Notes under the pieces: generated by a model
Told to the model about the DNA's origin: nothing
What the model saw: only the letters and a program-made list of their open reading frames with translations
Databases searched by the model: none
Program-made: the position numbers and the translations under genes
Assembly: GCA_030950965.1 (NCBI GenBank)
Contig: JAUZQP010000067.1
Coordinates: 1-7,808 of the forward strand
DNA from: Mariprofundaceae bacterium
GTDB taxonomy: Bacteria; Pseudomonadota; Zetaproteobacteria; Mariprofundales; Mariprofundaceae
Length of the DNA: 7,808 nucleotides
Direction: 5' to 3'
Shown: positions 5,274 to 7,808 of the stretch, one piece after another
Position numbering within the stretch: the first letter of the stretch is position 1
Layout of the letters: every line of letters starts with the position of its first letter

Positions 5274-6516
5274 GATGTTTATGACGATCAATTTGCGCTA
5301 TTCGCACGGATGCGGGCGGGTGGGAGTCATGCCATGCTGAATACCACGGGTCGGTAGTCAGTGTGGCTGCATTGTCGCGGTACAGTTTTGTTAATGCTTC
5401 GACCAAAGCTTCGCCGCTGCTGTGTGCTACGGCATAGGCATCTGCTTGGAACTCATGCTTGCGCGAAAAGGCATTCATCAGCGGCGATAACCATGAAGAA
5501 AACAACGGCAGCACCAGCATAAACAGTAATAATGCCATATAGTTTGATGCGTGGCTGATGCCTAAACCGTGGTAAAACCATGGCTGTTCAGCGATCCAGC
5601 CCAGCAGAGCAAAACCTACGAGCGAGAACAGCGTCATGCTGATAATTCGCTGCTTCACATGCCCATGATGGAAATGCCCCAATTCATGTGCCAACACCGC
5701 TTCTGCCTCGTCAATGGTCAGGTTTTTTAGCAGTGTATCAAAAAACACAATGCGCTTGGACCTTCCCATACCTGTGAAATAGGCATTGCCGTGGGATGAA
5801 CGACGCGAACCATCCATCACAAACAAGCCATTACAAGCAAAGCCACAGCGTTGTAACAGGGCTTCGATGCGTGTGCGCGCTTCGCCATCTTCCAAGGGTT
5901 CAAAGCGGTTAAACAAGGGCGCAATCAAGGTGGGGAATGCCCACATCATGAGCAGCGAAAAGGCAGTCCAAACCAACCACGCATACCACCACCACCACTC
6001 CCCTGCTTCTTGCATCAACCACAAGAGCAATGCGATGAGAGGGCCACCAATCAGCAACATCAGCAATAGTTGTTTGAGGTGATCGACGACATAGAGCTGC
6101 CATGTTGAACTATTGAAGCCAAAGCGCGTTTCCAGTCCAAAAGTTTGCCATGCAGCCAGTGGGATTTCTAACAGGCTGCCGATGACGAAAAATCCCAGCA
6201 TGACTGCCACGCCTATCCATAACGGCGACCAAGCTAACGTTGATACGGCTTGATCCCATGCGTTCAAGCCGCCGCCTAGCGTCCATGCCAGTAGCAGTAT
6301 TACAGAAAAAGCTTGCGCCCATAAACCATGTTGATGTTTTGCGAGCGTATAATCGGCTGCTTTTTGATGTGCGTCCAAGGTGATGACCGAGGCAAAACGC
6401 GGTGGCACAGCGGTGCGGTGTTGTTGCACGTAATGGCTTTGACGGAAGCTTAAATAGACCTCCATGGCGGTTACTAAAAATAGGGCGAGTAGAAAAACCG
6501 TTGTCCAGACCATCAT
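5263..6516 (-). CDS. M48 family zinc metalloprotease, Ste24/CAAX-protease-like, inner membrane
   Basis: 417-aa polytopic membrane metalloprotease of the M48A (Ste24p) type. The zinc motif HELGH is at 277-281 (AEAVLAHELGHFHHGHV). The third zinc ligand is probably Glu355 in SRKHEFQADAYA. Hydrophobic segments lie near residues 3-22, 66-84, 95-120, 148-168, 174-196, 292-310 and 326-345, the Ste24 pattern with a large lipid-side chamber. The segment NGLFVMDGSRRSSHGNAYFTG before the active site is typical of the family. In eukaryotes Ste24 trims prenylated proteins; bacterial homologues, which lack CAAX substrates, are thought to act in membrane protein quality control. Its ATG overlaps the panD stop as ATGA; a second ATG follows immediately. 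Its end overlaps the DUF2461 gene. No enzyme relationship to pantothenate synthesis is evident, so the link is probably only co-transcription. Confidence 0.93.
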   Translation of the reverse strand: MMVWTTVFLLALFLVTAMEVYLSFRQSHYVQQHRTAVPPRFASVITLDAHQKAADYTLAKHQHGLWAQAFSVILLLAWTLGGGLNAWDQAVSTLAWSPLWIGVAVMLGFFVIGSLLEIPLAAWQTFGLETRFGFNSSTWQLYVVDHLKQLLLMLLIGGPLIALLLWLMQEAGEWWWWYAWLVWTAFSLLMMWAFPTLIAPLFNRFEPLEDGEARTRIEALLQRCGFACNGLFVMDGSRRSSHGNAYFTGMGRSKRIVFFDTLLKNLTIDEAEAVLAHELGHFHHGHVKQRIISMTLFSLVGFALLGWIAEQPWFYHGLGISHASNYMALLLFMLVLPLFSSWLSPLMNAFSRKHEFQADAYAVAHSSGEALVEALTKLYRDNAATLTTDPWYSAWHDSHPPASVRIAQIDRHKHHDS

Positions 6517-6890
6517 GCTGCTGCCAACACACCGTGGCTGCGGTGACTGATGGCGTTGTCTGCCGTGAGGTAGATTAAGGCAGGGTTGAAGCGCGTAGCT
6601 TCTGCTTGATCCAGTACCGCATAGGTGCAGATGATTAACAAATCACCAGGGTCTGCCTTGTGCGCAGCCGCTCCGTTGACACCGATGACACCGCTAGCCG
6701 CTTCGCCGCTGATAGCGTAGGTGGTGAAGCGTTCGCCGTTGTTGACGTTGTACACATGGAGCTGCTCAAAAGGCATGATGTTGGCTGCCTGCATCAGGTT
6801 TGCGTCAATCGATAACGAGCCTTCGTAATCTAATTCCGCATGGGTTACGGTGGCGCGATGGAGTTTTGATTTCAATAAAGTCAGTTGCAT
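6513..6890 (-). CDS. panD: Aspartate 1-decarboxylase, pyruvoyl-dependent
   Basis: 125-aa proenzyme that makes beta-alanine from aspartate, the amine half of pantothenate. The self-cleavage site is Gly24-Ser25 (DYEGS), where Ser25 becomes the pyruvoyl cofactor. Arg54 and Tyr58 in NGERFTTYAI and Lys9 in LKSKLHRATVTHA are the known active-site residues. The rest (GVIGVNGAAAHKADPGDLLII) matches the family and the length is normal. The ATG lies 10 bp inside the end of panC, with a purine-rich GAGAG upstream, and the stop overlaps the next gene by 4 bp, so the genes are co-transcribed. In enteric bacteria cleavage is helped by PanZ/PanM; no such gene is in view. Confidence 0.97.
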   Translation of the reverse strand: MQLTLLKSKLHRATVTHAELDYEGSLSIDANLMQAANIMPFEQLHVYNVNNGERFTTYAISGEAASGVIGVNGAAAHKADPGDLLIICTYAVLDQAEATRFNPALIYLTADNAISHRSHGVLAAA

Positions 6891-7732
6891 GGGGCGGACT
6901 CTCTTAGTATTGTCGTATCAATCAAGCGCGTATTGCCAAGGCGTGCGGCAATAAAAGCGCGAGCGGGCTGTTGCCCGATGGTGGTGATAGCTTGTAAGGT
7001 GTTTTCATCTCGGACTTCAAGGTATTCAGCATCTAAGCCATGCTGATGCAGTAAGCAGCGACCTGCGTCGATTAACACACCTGTTTGCTGTTCGCCGTGC
7101 TGGCATTGTGCGTGCATTTGGCACAGGACTTGATTCAATACTGTGGCCTGTTGTCGTTGGGTAGTGCTTAAATAACGGTTACGACTGCTCATCGCCAGCC
7201 CATCGGCTTCACGAGCAATGGGGGCAGCCACCACGTCCACTGGGAGGCATAGATCATGCACCATGCGGCGAATAATGGTTAATTGTTGCCAATCCTTTTC
7301 GCCAAATACTGCCAAATCAGGCTGGACGATATTCAATAGCAGGTTCACCACTGTCGCTACGCCATCAAAATGACCAGAGCGATGCGCGCCACACAAGCCA
7401 TCAGCTAAGGCTGCCACACGCAAAGTCACAGCAGGGCCTGCGTCATCATAAAGCTTGGTGGGGTGAAACAAGAAGTTCACCCCTTCGGCTTGGCAACGGC
7501 GCGCATCTTCGGCGAACGGACGTGGGTAATGTGCCAAGTCTTCGTTCGCTCCAAATTGTAACGGATTGACGTAAATACTCACCACTACCACATCGGCCAA
7601 CTTTTTTGCTTGGTGAATCAGGCTGATATGTCCCTCGTGCAGGCAACCCATGGTAGGTACAAGGGCGATCCGTTCATGGCGAAAGGCGGCTAACTCATGG
7701 CGCAGCCACGATGCCTCTTCAATGACTTTCAT
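6881..7732 (-). CDS. panC: Pantothenate synthetase (pantoate-beta-alanine ligase)
   Basis: 283-aa cytosolic enzyme that joins pantoate and beta-alanine with ATP through a pantoyl-adenylate. The nucleotidyl-transferase HIGH-type motif is VPTMGCLHEGHISLI (25-39, His32/His35). The pantoate pocket includes VNPLQF (55-60). FGEKDWQQL (143-151) and MSSRNRYL (181-188, the KMSKS-like loop) follow. The length is the same as E. coli PanC within a few residues. I chose the second ATG of an ATGATG pair because GAGG is seven bases before it and family members start here. A longer frame to 7795 only reads through the end of panB in another phase. panB overlaps it upstream by 14 bp and panD downstream by 10 bp. 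Confidence 0.97.
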   Translation of the reverse strand: MKVIEEASWLRHELAAFRHERIALVPTMGCLHEGHISLIHQAKKLADVVVVSIYVNPLQFGANEDLAHYPRPFAEDARRCQAEGVNFLFHPTKLYDDAGPAVTLRVAALADGLCGAHRSGHFDGVATVVNLLLNIVQPDLAVFGEKDWQQLTIIRRMVHDLCLPVDVVAAPIAREADGLAMSSRNRYLSTTQRQQATVLNQVLCQMHAQCQHGEQQTGVLIDAGRCLLHQHGLDAEYLEVRDENTLQAITTIGQQPARAFIAARLGNTRLIDTTILRESAPCN

Positions 7733-7808
7733 CATCGCCCCTCGGGAATCGTTTGCCGCGCACATCCGCAGACCACTGGCTGATAGCATCGCCAATATGC
7801 TGACGTAG
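7719..7808 (-). CDS. panB: C-terminal end of 3-methyl-2-oxobutanoate hydroxymethyltransferase (partial)
   Basis: The minus strand from the right edge reads 29 codons before TGA, beginning LRQHIGDAISQWSADV and ending GKRFPRGDDESH. This agrees with the PanB C-terminus, a helix with alternating Ala and Asp/Arg followed by VRxGxFPxxxHSF-like residues. Position supports it: panB is the usual neighbour upstream of panC. PanB makes ketopantoate from 2-oxoisovalerate. The stop is 14 bp inside panC, implying coupled translation. The gene is cut by the window edge. The terminal HSF-type ending is not exact, so the call relies partly on context. Confidence 0.75.
   Translation of the reverse strand, partial: LRQHIGDAISQWSADVRGKRFPRGDDESH
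7738..7743 (-). promoter_or_regulatory. Ribosome binding site deciding the panC start
   Basis: GAGGGG on the minus strand lies inside the end of panB. Its GAGG core is seven bases from the ATG at 7732 and four from the adjacent ATG at 7735, favouring 7732 and excluding the upstream start at 7795. Confidence 0.6.

Noticed and set aside
7733..7795. An N-terminal extension of 21 residues on PanC starting at 7795
   Set aside because: This stretch codes the end of panB in another frame, family PanC proteins begin at MKVIEE, and the ribosome site serves the ATG at 7732.

Overview
This window looks like ordinary chromosomal DNA from a gammaproteobacterium. Nth, YebC, thioredoxin, PanC and PanD all resemble gammaproteobacterial versions. 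A sulfur-oxidiser of the Thiothrix type is my guess, but that placement is inference and no marker in the window fixes it. Coding is dense, with many short gene overlaps, and there is one repeat-filled gap at about 3168-3572.

Layout. (1) 1-1793, minus strand: trxA, yebC and nth (nth runs off the left edge). yebC and nth overlap by 4 bp. A 10-bp hairpin lies between trxA and yebC. A good sigma70-type promoter sits in front of trxA. (2) 1806-3167, plus strand: a short divergent leader that may encode a 28-residue peptide, then a MidA/NDUFAF7-family methyltransferase (385 aa). Overlapping its end is a tiny remnant of a Hanks-type Ser/Thr kinase that stops just after the glycine-rich loop. (3) 3168-3572: no genes. 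It holds a 160-bp palindromic repeat, a second 89-bp direct copy of its right half, and a rho-independent terminator for the globin genes. (4) 3573-4420, minus strand: a tandem pair of group I truncated haemoglobins. The first in transcription order is a plain 122-aa globin. The second is a close paralogue with 33 extra N-terminal residues forming a hydrophobic export signal or membrane anchor. Upstream is a candidate promoter overlapped by a TGCA-N7-TGCA palindrome with the spacing of NsrR (nitric oxide sensor) sites. (5) 4584-7808, minus strand: a tightly overlapping array panB (end only), panC, panD, an M48 Ste24-like membrane protease and a DUF2461 protein.

How the genes work together. 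panB, panC and panD make pantothenate, the precursor of coenzyme A. TrxA, Nth and YebC are housekeeping redox, DNA repair and gene expression or translation proteins. The two globins, with a possible NO-responsive operator, would fit defence against nitric oxide or oxygen handling, one copy in the cytoplasm and the other at or across the membrane. That globin pair and the palindromic repeat beside it are the most unusual parts of the window. I found no CRISPR array, tRNA, rRNA or complete mobile element.
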